From contig CALNXK010000124.1 in assembly GCA_942486035.1 (NCBI GenBank), forward strand, positions 683,501 to 747,500: a stretch of DNA of 64,000 nucleotides, written 5' to 3'. Made by a program: the position numbers and the translations under genes. Below, one piece after another: positions 49,766 through 61,202 of the stretch (positions are counted from its first letter, which is position 1; each line of letters begins with the position of its first letter). The notes under the pieces are model-generated. The model ran no database searches. It was given only the letters and a program-made list of their open reading frames with translations, and was not told where the DNA came from. This DNA is from Porites lobata. Taxonomy: Eukaryota; Cnidaria; Anthozoa; Scleractinia; Poritidae.

Positions 49766-52344
49766 CGCCTGATCGCGGGTTAAGATAATTAAAAGACGAT
49801 GAATCACGAGAAACTATTGTTTTACATTATTTCCTTGTTTCTGTTTTGGGGTTTTTGATCATGGTTTGTATTTTTAAATTCTCTTTCAGTTTTGTGGTTC
49901 AATTTTGTATTTTTGTTTTGTATGTGTTTCCGCTTTGGGGTGTTTATTTCTGTTTTCTTAGGTACGTAGTATTTTTCTGTTTTGGGTTTGTTGCATCCTG
50001 TTTTTGCATTGACGGTACCCTAAGAAAAGAGAAACAGTCTTTGCATGGTGTTTTCGTTTACCATTTGTAGCAAGTGGAACAATAAATTACCGTGCAAGGA
50101 TTGGCTTCCACTTTTATGCTTGGTGCACTAAAAATCGCACCAGCAAAGAAATAAGGTCTTTCCATAACACTGAGAACAGCTATTGTACCACCCTAAAAAG
50201 AATAATGCATAATATTAGTAATATCATAACATGAAATTTTCAGGGTGCAGTCAAACCACTGTATAGGCTAAGACTTTGGGGTCATTTACAGAAAGTGGTC
50301 GCTTACGACACTTTCTTGGAGTAGATTTCCGGGCACATATACTATATGGTAGATAATTTAGTGCACCGATCTCTTTCTCAGTTACATGTTGTGACTTAAG
50401 TTCTTCGTATACTCCTAGTAGCATACAGCGAACGTAAGAGTTCAGACAAATCGTTAAGGGGTCGCTTTTTAGGAGGTTAAAAACGATGAGAAATGTCTCT
50501 AACGCGGTCGCTTAAGGATGAAGATCTTTTACGAGAGGTGGTCGCATATGGAGGTTCGACTGTATTTGTGTTTTTGTAATATGTGATTTGACTGCATTGA
50601 AGCCAGACTTGAAAAGAATTAAAAATAAGAAAACCTGAAATTCACAGGCTATCTATGTTACCAAAACAAACCGGCAAGAGCGCAACATTACGAAACAACC
50701 GCAAAGCATGATGGGCTTGGGGTCTTTATCGTAATTAACATATACTTGTACTCCTGTGATCGACTCGGTTAGGGGACCCGAGAACCTAAAAACAAATACA
50801 AAACAAAAAACAAACAAACAAACAAAAACGAAAAAAAGGGGCAGAGTTCCAATAACGTTTTTATAACATTACATACCATTGAGTGGCCAAACATAAATAT
50901 TGGTATGCCTGTGTTGTCTCCTGTGACTTGGTCAATGTGTTTAAAAACATCTCTGACGTAAAAGGAAAAATCTGATATTTGGACTCTTTCTCCTTCACTC
51001 TGACCATGACCAACTAATAGAAAGATTTATTGTCAAAAATCAGCTCTTGAAGGGTTATATCACACTATTTCCTGTCTTTCTTTGTATTCGCCAGGTGCCC
51101 ATAACATCATAAATTGAATTCCAAAAATAATGGGCCAGTTTTCTACTCTATCTTTATCCCTGCCTCCCATCCCTAACATTTTACGGGCCACCTCCCCGAG
51201 CTCACAAGGTTCTGCAATACACGTATTTTAAGTTTTAGATTACCACTTCCACCTCCCTCCCCCCCCCCCGACTCTTCCCGAGAAAGTATGATTAGATGCA
51301 GTTACTGTACCACGGAAGAGATTGAACAAGGCCGGGGTGGGACATACCGTGATCTTGACTGAAGGCGAGGTAGCCTTGTTCAGCTAAAGCATTTCCAAGC
51401 CTCTCGTAGCGTGAACAATGCTCTCCATATCCATGGCAGATAAAGACCAATGCTCTATCGAGGAAATAACCACGAAAATCTATTGTTATTTGTTTTATCA
51501 ATGATCAAGAGACTTTCAATTTTGTGCTATACCTGTAAATCATTTAGAGTCCTTCCGAGCACCGCAAATGATTAATTAACTGCATGATGTATTACAATTA
51601 ATTTCTTTTAATACGAAGGTTTAGTTTATTTCTTCAATTTTTGTATTCTTCGGATGGCCATATTTTTGCTCACCACCTACCGAAGCTTACCGACTAACTG
51701 ATTTCGCTATTGTAATAATAGATAGCTACTATCATTCAGTTCGCTGAATTTTTGTCAGCGATTGTACCGATCCTCAGATCATATGGAAACCACACAAAGT
51801 CAACAGGCCTACTCTCGAATCTTAACTCGCCGCGAGATTGTTCGAGCTGATGCGAGTTAAGGCGAGATAAGGAAAAATTGAGCTTGCCTATCAGTTGCGA
51901 GTTTGTGCGAATTGGCGAGTCAACATTGGACATCTCGTGCGTGCTTGGAATTTAATTTTCACTCGTTTAAATGACTTTTTTCAAGTTGACTTTACTTTGC
52001 TCGTTTGATTTCATTCCCTCGCTCTGACTCTGAATTAGCATAAACCTTTCTATTATAATGCTTATAATAAAAATAACTTGATTAATCATTTAGCCAGGTC
52101 GATGCACTTTTGACTGCAGCAAAGCATAATACACTTCTTTTGGCGAAAAAAAGAATTGTAAAGGTCTTTTTTGCCCTAATTCAACTGTGTTAGCAGTCAT
52201 TTTGGAAGAGCGTGATTTGAACTTCAAGAAATAAACTACTGATAATGCTTACCTGGGTTTCTTATCGCTTGGTTTCCAATATTTGGTAAAAATTTTCTTT
52301 CCATCTGCGCTCTTGAACGATCCTTCTTCTGATACGATTTGCAT
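47138..52344 (-). CDS. MGLL: Monoacylglycerol lipase, complete, 7 exons, 282 residues
   Basis: Exons, first to last: 52253-52344, 51348-51454, 50877-51013, 50091-50192, 48807-48899, 47721-47936, 47138-47239. All joins have GT/AG borders and keep frame (849 nt with stop). MGLL hydrolyses monoacylglycerols, including 2-arachidonoylglycerol, to a fatty acid and glycerol. The alpha/beta-hydrolase features are present: HGYGEH (oxyanion region, 38-43), the nucleophile elbow GHSMGG spanning the exon 3/4 join (Ser111), Asp226 in HGDGDQ and His256 in GRHELL. The N-terminus ends GKKIFTKYWKPSDKKPR before ALVFICHG, as in the vertebrate enzyme. Length is slightly below the ~303 residues of the human protein; the short C-terminus ends QQKLP. 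Exon 5 encodes the cap region (IVSWIMPSY...LLSQD). A second, unspliced frame over exon 5 is incidental. The gene appears functional. Confidence 0.93.
49737..49765. repeat. Poly-A run of 29 bases
   Basis: An uninterrupted A tract inside an MGLL intron at the edge of the T-rich repeat related to 44.9-45.3 kb. It could be the tail of a retrotransposed copy. Confidence 0.9.
50247..50563. mobile_element. MITE with GCAGTCAAACC ends
   Basis: GCAGTCAAACC at the left pairs with GGTTCGACTGT at the right (two mismatches). Inside, AGTGGTCGCTTA and GGTGGTCGCATA are further inverted or repeated blocks. It lies in the intron between MGLL exons 3 and 4. Confidence 0.6.
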
Positions 52345-53650
52345 ACTAACGCTTAAGTGTATTCTCAATAAATACACAACCAAAGAACGCGTTTAATTTA
52401 GAAGCAGCAGCAAAACATGGCGATCTGCGCTCGATGAAGCGTATAAAAAATATTGTGCTCAACAATAACAAAGCATGTTATTGAAATGCAAAATGTAAAT
52501 TTCGATGTTTGATCAATTTGTTTGATCACCGAGAAACGTGTTGCGAACCTACTGCTACACTCGGATACGGAGCATTTGGCGGGAAAATCGTTTACAACCT
52601 TAGATGGGTGGGGAGGGGAAACTATCCAACTAACTTATCGCGAAAAACAGTTTGAACTTTAAATGTGTGGCACTCTAGAGCTTTTAAAAATTATTATCCA
52701 TAATATTTATCTTACAGTTGGCACGATTATGTCGCGGTTCAATTCTATTTTCGGTCTAAATGATATTTTCCTTTGTTTTCAAACACATTAATTGTCACTT
52801 GTAACTAGGCGTCAGAATTTGACGAGGAAAGAATATTTAAACGTATCCTAGAATCTGAAGCACATCCTTGCAAACGTTTTTTAGACAAGCCAGGGGATCA
52901 TGGCCATAATCTAAGATCACGCACTGTTAGGCACAAACATTCGTTTATTCCTAATATAAATATGTAGTGTTTTGAATTTTTATTGTAATATTACCGTAAT
53001 TCTTATCGCCAAAGATAATAGAATTAATAAAGGTATTAATCCCCAAAACAAAGGAAAATGAAATTTAAACCACAATTACAATTGAACTTAAACATCTACA
53101 TTAAACAATTTTCTTGAAAGCTCTCTTAATGAGGAGGTTATTTAGTCATCAGCGTTTTCCGGCTATCCAAACCACACCAAATAGCCGGTGATGTTTTCCA
53201 CATTAAGCATTTTTACTTCCGTTTTAAATATGTTTGTCTAAACAAATTTCAACGGAGATAAAGCCTTTGTTCCCTGGCTATAGTGGTTAACAAATCCCGG
53301 GAGATCCTGGGACGAGAATGCAGATGACGTCAAGTTTAAATGCCGCGTTTGGAAGCACTAGATGAATAAGATGATCCCTTGGAGGGTTCGAAGAGCGGGA
53401 GATTACAGGGTAGATTGGCATGTCGCTTCCCTATGACTCTTCTCATACATCAACAAAAAAGGAAAAAAAAAAAGGAAATTAAAATTACCTTCAAACAAAA
53501 CGCCATCCCATAAAAAAGGTTTATTTTTTGAAAGGTAAATGTCTACATTTGAGGTATGCACTGTTTACAAAAGCATAAATAACTTGGAATGGTAGTAGCC
53601 ATTCTTTCATCTCGCAGACAAGAGAAGGTTGATAAGGCGGTTCGTCTTGG
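52345..53650. other. Intergenic, MGLL promoter side and PSMD6 3' side
   Basis: The MGLL start codon lies at 52342-52344, so its promoter should be in the first part; GCGC-rich text near 52417-52430 contains an AACATGGCGATCTG. PSMD6 3' untranslated sequence should occupy the right end. No further exon was found. Confidence 0.35.
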
Positions 53651-56600
53651 CTACATGTTTATCACTCGGCTGAGCTTCTGGATTCTATTCAATAGCAGAT
53701 CACCCTGTTTTATAGTAGCCTACAGCAAAAAACAAACAAACAAAATAAAACAAAAAGACAGTTTCAAAATGACGACAGAGGGCGATAAAATACTTAATTG
53801 ACTGTTCAATACTCTTTCAGTGATTAGCATATAATTTCTCCTTGTTATATATTTGTTTTGTACAACAGAGTGAGCATGAGAATTCAGAAAATGATCACAC
53901 AAGGTAAATCATATATTTGATGCACCACAGTAGTTCTACAGAAAAAGTATAGTAACAGTAGATGAGAATTTATATTTTGATATAAAAGTTTAAAGGGTCA
54001 AAAACAATGGTCATACCTGGTATTGCCAGTTCTTGTGATCAGGCCTGAAAAGAAACAAAGTCACCATGTTAATACTTAAGTAAATAAGTAAATAAATAAA
54101 TAAAGAAATGAATGAATGAATGGATGATGAAATGAATGAATAACATTACATTAACCTGGCAACAATGTAGGAGTTTTCTACAGTTGTCTACACATACACG
54201 TTTCAGTTGCATATCTCACATGTACACAAACAAGAAAACAACAATAGTTTGTGTAAAAATTTTTCCCAAGACACAATAAATTCTTTAAATGACAGACCTG
54301 TACCATCCTCCTACAAGAAACTCTAAAATAGAACTGGGAGCATGTAAGAGCGGTGACAGTGCTAAGTATTAGAAGTACATTGTTGTACATGTAAACAAAC
54401 TTACCTGTTAGTTTCAACAACACCTCCAACTTTGTCAATTTTGCAGTTCAATCTTCCAGCTGCAATAAATCTTGAAAGCTCTCTGGAAATAAAATAAAAT
54501 AACATAAAATAAATAATTAAAAAAAAAAAAAAACTTTTATACACATAACAACTAGTAACAACTGAAGGTTGCAGAGTGCGGGCAACGACAATATTTAAAG
54601 GTCAAGATGCTTCTGTTGAAAGGCTGAGCTTTGCATAAGTTTCATGAAATACATGTAGATGGTCAAAACACGTTTGATTAAATTACTAGTGATAGAAGGT
54701 TCATTAGTTCTTAAATATAATTTTTGGCAACCAGAATACTTGTTCTGGCAACCAAAAATGAAAACTTGGGGGCCAGCTGGCCCCAAGATTTTTTTCTGAA
54801 AGTCGAGCACTGAACATTGTTACAGCACTACATGTACTCCAATTAGTGATGTGCATGCATTCAGTAAGAATTGTACATAAATTTACAAAGGATTTTCTCT
54901 TGCAATATTTATTCTCATTGTGTGATAAGCTACTCAGGAAGGGGGGAGGGGTTGGGGAAAATGTCAAGACATAATTATTTGCAGTGAATCTCAAAAAACT
55001 GCTTATATATCATATCAAATTTCCAGCAGGTTCAAAACAATGGCAATTTACAAGTGAAAAAAATTGCCACATACACTGTACATGTAAACACAAAAATTGC
55101 TGCAAAAATTTCCTGAGTAAATAAGCTTTAAGCAAGGTTAGAAGTGAGCTGGTAACAAGCAATTCAGCAATTGAATTCAGCTTGAATCTGTTTTAAATAA
55201 ATGGTGCTTTGCTTACTTATCAATAAACTCCTCACTAACTCCAAATGCATTAGCCATGTACTGCAACGTGAGACTGCGGTATGACTCCAACAGCTGGGTG
55301 TAAGCGTGTATTCTCATCTCCCTGATATAGTATCTACAGTGTGGATAGAGCAAGCGATCTTGTTTGAGAAAATCTTCTACTTGTGCTGTGGAGAGAAAAA
55401 ATACATCATCATCATTATTGATCTTCATCTGTACACCATAAGATTTGCCTATATGTATGCAAGCTATTGTGACACCAGCAAAATACTATTTGGCTGACTT
55501 CAATTTAGGTGAGATTAAACACCAGGCAATGTTTGCTGGTGGTCTTTATCACCAATCATATTATAAGTAGGGTGGTCAACTTTACAGTGCTTTCCCTGGG
55601 GTCAATCACTTTGCTCACGTTGCTTTCACGCGCACTACATGTAGCTTTAGCCTTCTTTGCTCCCAGCCCTTCCTTCCCTTTGGATGTTTTTTTGGTAAGT
55701 ATCTGCACATTTTTCTCCACTGAGGTTCTCAGTGTGAGGGTGCCTGGTGGGTGCCGCTCAAATGGTTGTCATGGTTATTGTCCTGGCTCGCTTAAGGCTC
55801 CCTTCAGGTTTACAAGGCACCTTCCCCATGGGTTTAATTTAATTTTTATAGAGGGAATTTATAAAAGTAGAGCTTTCCTACCCAAGGCTACAAAGAAATC
55901 AGCATAGTGGCAGTTGTATAGGGATGTCAGGAATTGGTTTACAACTGGCAACTGATGAAGAACTTCTAGGATTTCAGCACCATTCACAACCTAAACATGA
56001 AAATACCTTTGTCATTTGCAAAGTAGAAAGTGGTTTTAATACCACAAGTCAACAACTAACTTTATTAAACTATTAAAATACATATTTTTGTCAAAAACTG
56101 GTACAGATGAGAAACAACATTATTGTTGTACATGTATCTGTTCTTTGTACAGCAAAGTAAGTTGTAATATGCTAAGTTCCATGTTGTTCCTAAGAGCTCT
56201 TCTCTTTCTCTAAAAATAATAAAAGTAGCATAGCTACAGTTGTAGTACACACATTGAACAGAGAGATCAGATCCTGTGTCAAGTGGTTGCTTACAAGAGG
56301 TTTAAAAGAATGGAAAATTATTTAAACTGTCAGCCAAAAATGGGGTCACAGTTGCATGCAGGAATCAGTTATTTACGAGAGGTTCCAACTGTAAGGTTTT
56401 GACTTGGAAATCTTTGGTGTTTTGGATAGCTGGTTGCTTTAAGAGACTGTATCATGATAATACTGGAAATAAAGATTAAATTTCATAACTTCAGAATTGA
56501 GAAGTTTAATATTAAGAAGCTGACTCATGCTAACCAACCTTCTGTCTTAGGTCAACCCTCTCTGGTGCAATCATACTTGCAAGTACAGTATAAGTAACAA

Positions 56601-57526
56601 ACGTCTTGTAATCCATCAGCTCATATGATGTGAAAGTAGATATACTGTCTAGGAAGTTATTAGCAGCAGATTTGAAGTCGCGGATGGATAAAAAGTAGAT
56701 TCCCTGGTACACTTTGAGTCTGTTACGCCGATCCCAGTCACCTCCTTCCTCTATAAGGCTGATAGAAAACAAGTCATACCTAAATATAACTATTTTTCAA
56801 TCATTTTTAACAACTATTTTAGCTAATCTAAGATACCAGTATAAGTTAATATTAGTTAAAAGTGACAAATACGACAATCTTATCGTGTGCAAATAAATCA
56901 CATAAACTACAATCTTATAATCTTTTACATGCACTTCGGTTATGTAAAAAAATGTTATTATCAGCAGTTTGAAAATAAAATTGTCCATACATTTGATACT
57001 AGCAGCCTCTGAGTAACGATGATATCACTTAGTTAAGTACGAAACCATACGATAGTCTGTACTTACGTCTTGGCTTTATCTATGTTCCGTGTGATAAGGT
57101 CATTGTCAAGGTAAAACAAGCCGATGAGAATTTGATAAAATAAGATATCCAGCTTGTAACCAAGGGCTACTGCCTTCTCATATGCGAGGAGGAACACAGT
57201 CAGGGCTTTTTCCTGGAAATGGAAAGAAAAATACATTTTTAAAATAATTATATAAAAATAATCATCACAACAGAGCAATAAAACCCTGAAGACATCAACT
57301 CATCTCATCAATGATGACAAGACAATAGTAGTAATCATAAGGAGTTTTTATCCTGTTAACAGAAACAAAATCAAAGCTATTATCAGTACAAACCTTATCC
57401 CCAATCAGACAGAGATATTCTGCCTTAGCATACAATGCATCTGTCATTTCTGTCTCTCCTAAATTTTCCTCAGCATCTTTGAGGGTTTCGTGAAGCTTCT
57501 TAAAGAAGTTTAAATCCTTTTGAACA
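53651..57526 (-). CDS. PSMD6: 26S proteasome regulatory subunit 6 (Rpn7), N-terminus missing
   Basis: Eight exons, first to last: 57394-57526, 57067-57212, 56539-56758, 55882-55990, 55217-55385, 54405-54482, 54017-54044, 53651-53719. All joins keep frame. The 317 residues match PSMD6/Rpn7, a lid subunit of the 19S regulator: AEENLGETEMTDALYAKAEY, DNDLITRNIDKAKT, IEEGGDWDRRNRLKVYQG, FTSYELMDYKTFVTYTV, YYIREMRIHAYTQLLESYRS, ELSRFIAAGRL, NWQYQ and the ending LSRVINM. The TPR-like helices and the PCI domain are therefore complete to the natural stop. The human protein has 389 residues; the first ~70 have no exon here. The first visible exon starts after an ACAG acceptor and needs two bases from an upstream exon, but only about 165 bp separate it from the BCAP31 stop. 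The copy may be 5'-truncated or the assembly may have lost sequence. Confidence 0.9.
53809..54000. mobile_element. Decayed TTAACCC-family MITE
   Basis: TTGTACAACAGAGTGAGCATGAGAATT and the ending GTTTAAAGGGTC match the element at 60490-60701. It lies in the last PSMD6 intron. The left boundary is approximate. Confidence 0.55.
54078..54142. repeat. TAAA/TGAA tetranucleotide microsatellite
   Basis: AAATAAGTAAATAAATAAAT shifts into GAATGAATGAATGGATGATG, in a PSMD6 intron. Confidence 0.9.
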
Positions 57527-57691
57527 CTGTTTTTAATTTACACAGGTCGATAACACAAGGATTATTGCTCACTGATCTTCAAACATAAAAATTCGCTGTG
57601 TTACAAGACTAGATCTTGTTAACTATATTAGAATTGGCAGTTTGTTGGTTTAGTGATTCCTGGCCAATCTCTGTCAATACACCCGACCATC

Positions 57692-60600
57692 TCAGTTGTC
57701 TTTCTTGTCTCCTTTAGTTTGGGTCTCGTCTTTTTCCAGCTGTGCCTTTGGAAAAAAAAAAGATAAAAACACAAAGAGGTCACAAGCCAATAAAAAGTGA
57801 TGGTCAAGTCATCGCAACAAACTTTACCAAAGAGAGAATTTAGCTATTTTCATTGAAGGAATTGTACCCTCAAATAATATTAAAATGCGGGCTTTATAGC
57901 AGCCCCCCTCAAAACATTTTGTATGCTACCTTCCCCTTTCCCCCTATTAGCGAGTTAAAACAACTGTCCCCTCCCTTGCTCCCTCCCCACCCACCTTTGC
58001 TTTAGAGTGTCCATCCCACAGCCTGCTACTTTCTCTTGTTAGCCCAGAGGCTTGCTCGATCAAGGCAGACTGACCCTCCCCTTCCCTCTTCCAAGTGTGT
58101 TATCATGTCCCCTCCCTCCCTCCCTACCCACCTGTGCTTTATTTAGAGTACTCGTCCAAAAGCTGTCAAACTCACTAGTGGCCTTCAACTTCAAGGCAGA
58201 CCCTCCCCTCCCCTCTCCTCCTCTAAGTGTGCTATCATGTCCCTACCCTCCCTCCCTACCCACCAGTGCTTTATTTAGGGTACTCGTCCAAAAGCTGTTA
58301 AACTCACTAGCAGCTTTCAGCTTCAAGGCAAACTGAGCAGACCCTCCCCTACCGACAGTGTGTTATTGTGTCTCCCCTCCCTACTATACATTACCTACCT
58401 GTGCTTTAGAGTGCTCATCCAAAAGCCTGTCATACTCTCTTGTTAGTCCCGCAGCTTGCTCTTTTAATGCCGCCAAATCTTTCTTTGTCTTCTCAAGCTC
58501 TGTATTTAAAGGTAGAATAGCAAATATTTTTTTAAAAACCTAAATGGAGATCACACTTCAGTAGATGATCAGAAGTGTTGCATTCTGACACATTGTTCTC
58601 GGGTTTACTGCCTAACATGCAAAACAGACCATCATTTTCACTATCTTGTCCATCTCTCGGTCACACTCATACACATGTATAGCTATACATTGCCTCCAAT
58701 CTTGGAAACTGAGACACTGAAAAGAAAACTGCAATAACAGCAAACCACTGAATGCAAGTAACAGGTCTTTGATTTATTATGTACATGTCATGGGGAAGAC
58801 CTTGTTCAGTAGATAATCTTGATCAATAAAATGATGCTAACAGAAAAAGTTAAGACTGACAAGGGTTTATGGTATCAATGGTCTCATCTTTGGTTAAAAT
58901 AAATGTACAGTTCTTACAGTGACAGATCACATCTATTTTCATATTAACATGAAAAAGTTTACATGTATATAGAGTGTTTTCACATGATGTCATGGTGGCC
59001 ATATTGGTGTCCCACAACAATAAAACGGCGGCCATGTTGGTGTCCCAAACCAATCCTGTGGGAGTTGAACTCTTTTCTTATGCAAACGCTTTCTTTTGTC
59101 CCATAAATTTGCATAGATGCTGGCCAGGTGAGTGAAAACACTCTATATGTTCTACATATGATTTTGACCCAGAGGCTAAAACCATCATACTTAGCTGCAC
59201 CTTCAGTCCTCTCTGTCAGCTTTTTGGATTTTTCTGCAAGAGAATCTCTCATGTCCTTCAACTCCTGGTTGAGTTTGTCCACTTCATCTTCGCCTATGCC
59301 ACCTTCCCCAGATTCCCCTCTGGCGCTTTCCAAGGACTGCTCAGACAAAAAAGAGGCACTTTATTTGAGTGTCATTGTATTTAATGGTCATTTTATCTGA
59401 TGGTACTGCTATTTTACAAGGTCATCTGTGCCACCCGACAGTCTATCTGCTTGCAGTACTAGAGCAAAGGAAGAACATTCACTTCTCAGTTATTTTAAGA
59501 CCCTGAGTATTGGTCCGGCCTGGGAATTTAAGCCGCAAAACAGTCGGTATTTTTTCTCAAAATCAGTAAAGAAATCAGTAAAGTGTGGTGTAAGAGTCTT
59601 ACGCGTGCGAAGCATCTCTCTCCAGTCTCGCTCTCTGTTTTCAGCCTCGTTCCAGACCTTTTGTTTGACTGCTCGCGCGTACTCGAATACGCAAAAATAT
59701 GGACTGTTTTGCAGTCTAAGGTGAACACTGCTGGGTCACCCATACTTGTGCTATCCTTATAAAGTAATTTTTACCCCGGAAATTTTAATTTACAAATTAC
59801 CTTTTTTAATTCTTCATTCTCATCCATAAGCCGCTTGCACTGATCAGAAGCACTCTGAGCCTGCCTCAGACTGGCCTCATTAGAAGCTTCAAGGACTGAG
59901 CAATGAGAAAGAAGCCTCACAACACGGCGCAACACTCTGCAAAGAAAAACCATCAAAGTTTTACACAAAATTCATGAAGGGCTCCATTACAAAAACTTCT
60001 CCTCCAGAAATGAAATGAAAGTTAGCGAAACCATTCATTTGAAAGCTACTGATCAGTACTTTACTGTGGTACTGTTTATTATCCCATTTAAATAGTATTT
60101 CATTTGAAGCAGTTTTGTAAAACCTACAAATTATGGGGACATTCAGTGGACCCTCATTTCAGTCGGCTGAAAAGAGATGTTTTCATGTATTATATGTATG
60201 GGAAGAAAAGCTGTGGAATCAATCACCCTCATTGAAGAAATTCATTAGGCTAGATCTGTGTCAAAACTGTGTTAAAATCTTTATAAGAGTTCTTCAAGCA
60301 AAGCCAAAAAAGTTCAGTCAGGGTGTTTATTAGGTATTGGAGATCAGAAAATTTTTTGGTGTACTACGCACAAATCTTGGGCTAATGTTCGGTAACCTAC
60401 AGTATGACTACTTTTTATACAGACAAGGAGCCTCTTTCAAAATATTCTCCTGTAACGTTACCCCTTTCTCGTGCTAATAGAATGAATTCTTAACCCTTTA
60501 AGCCCTAGAAGTGAGCAGCATCAAATTTCTCCTTGTAATATCAATGCTTTGTACAACAGAGTGGTCATGAGAATTACGGATATGATCACAAAAGATGAAT

Positions 60601-61202
60601 TTGCACGAAATTTTATCAACTTCTCCTCATTACTTCTGTAGGAAATGAATAGGAGCAACAAGTGAGAATTCAAATTTTGATCTTATGGTTTAAAGGGGTA
60701 ATGAAAACCCTGTTCAGTATTGTAGTTGATAGTTTGGAGAGAGTGACTCTGCGTTATGTGCATAATAAACGACACCGCTGGTTCCTTTTTACGATGGCTG
60801 ACAGGTATCGAAACTGTCGACTACAATACTGAACTTTTTTTGGCTATGTTTGAAGAAAAACAAATTAAAATTTTATTTTACCCTTATGTCTGTGCAGTGC
60901 ATTGCAAAATGGTTTGTGCTTTATCTGGGTAAAGCAGGTTTCACCACATTACAACATAACTTTTTACACTCCATTTATTTTCAAGTTATTGTACATGTAC
61001 ATGTATGAAGTCACAGAAAGGGAGATTCATTTAGAACACTAGCAAACTTACATGAGAAGGAAAAGAGAAAATCCAGAAATGTAGAGATTGCGCTGAGCAC
61101 GAAAGAGCTTCATATGAGCCAACATTTCAGCTTGGGGATTATTTTGTAGGTCAGTGGGTGTTGTTTCAATTTTGCTATATTTTCTTGTCTCTCGAATAGA
61201 AT
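57692..61202 (-). CDS. BCAP31: B-cell receptor-associated protein 31, C-terminal exons
   Basis: Exons, first visible to last: 61052-61202, 59801-59936, 59183-59339, 58399-58499, 57692-57739, all frame-compatible if the third uses the donor GATG|GTTTTA. BCAP31 is an ER membrane chaperone that sorts membrane proteins and scaffolds apoptotic signalling. Visible: DSIRETRKYSKIE, LQNNPQAEM, HMKLFRAQRNLYISGFSLFL (third membrane segment), LRRVVRLLSHCSVLEASNEA, and a coiled coil with LAALKEQAAGLTREYDRLLD. The ending GDKKDN-stop provides a KKXX ER-retrieval signal, as the human KKEE does. GEDEVDKL in exon 3 contains a DEVD caspase-type site. The N-terminal ~65 residues (two membrane segments) were not found up to 64000 and probably lie beyond the window; the first visible exon needs one carried base. 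The intron before the last exon holds exon-like tandem copies. Confidence 0.9.
57990..58345 (-). repeat. Tandem exon-like copies in the last BCAP31 intron
   Basis: A ~135-bp unit (part of BCAP31 exon 58399-58499 plus a C/T-rich spacer with GTGTTATCATGTCCC) recurs at about 57993, 58131 and 58264. Copy 57995-58069 is flanked by CAG and GTGGGT, is open in phase 0-0 for 25 codons and reads ALIEQASGLTRESSRLWDGH, close to the real ALKEQAAGLTREYDRLLDEH. Copy 58264-58332 is also open in phase 0-0 (23 codons) between CAG and GTGGGT but is more diverged. Copy 58132-58199 has a donor but no good acceptor. Upstream of the acceptors the coding strand is purine-rich, so efficient splicing is doubtful. Confidence 0.8.
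59529..59718. mobile_element. MITE related to 28016-28201
   Basis: The ends TAAGCCGCAAAACAGTC and GACTGTTTTGCAGTCTA pair; the interior shares CTCGTTCCAGACCTTTTGTTTGACTG-like text with the 28-kb copy in opposite order. It lies in a BCAP31 intron. No target duplication was clear. Confidence 0.75.
60490..60701. mobile_element. MITE with TTAACCCTTTAAGCCC end
   Basis: It starts TTAACCCTTTAAGCCC and ends GGTTTAAAGGGGTAA. It is related to the copies at 28634-28846 and about 53809-54000 and lies in the intron between the first two visible BCAP31 exons. Confidence 0.75.
60713..60833. mobile_element. MITE, 121 bp, TTCAGTATTGTAGT ends
   Basis: TTCAGTATTGTAGTTGATAG and its near complement CTGTCGACTACAATACTGAA form 24-bp inverted repeats with few mismatches. 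It lies 11 bases from the previous MITE. Confidence 0.8.

Noticed and set aside
57527..57691. BCAP31-PSMD6 fusion gene
   Set aside because: Reading phases of the penultimate BCAP31 exon and the first PSMD6 exon do not match, and BCAP31 has its own stop and KKXX signal.
58052..58336. 94-codon plus-strand frame
   Set aside because: Antisense to the exon-like tandem copies in BCAP31; its internal repetition reflects that array.
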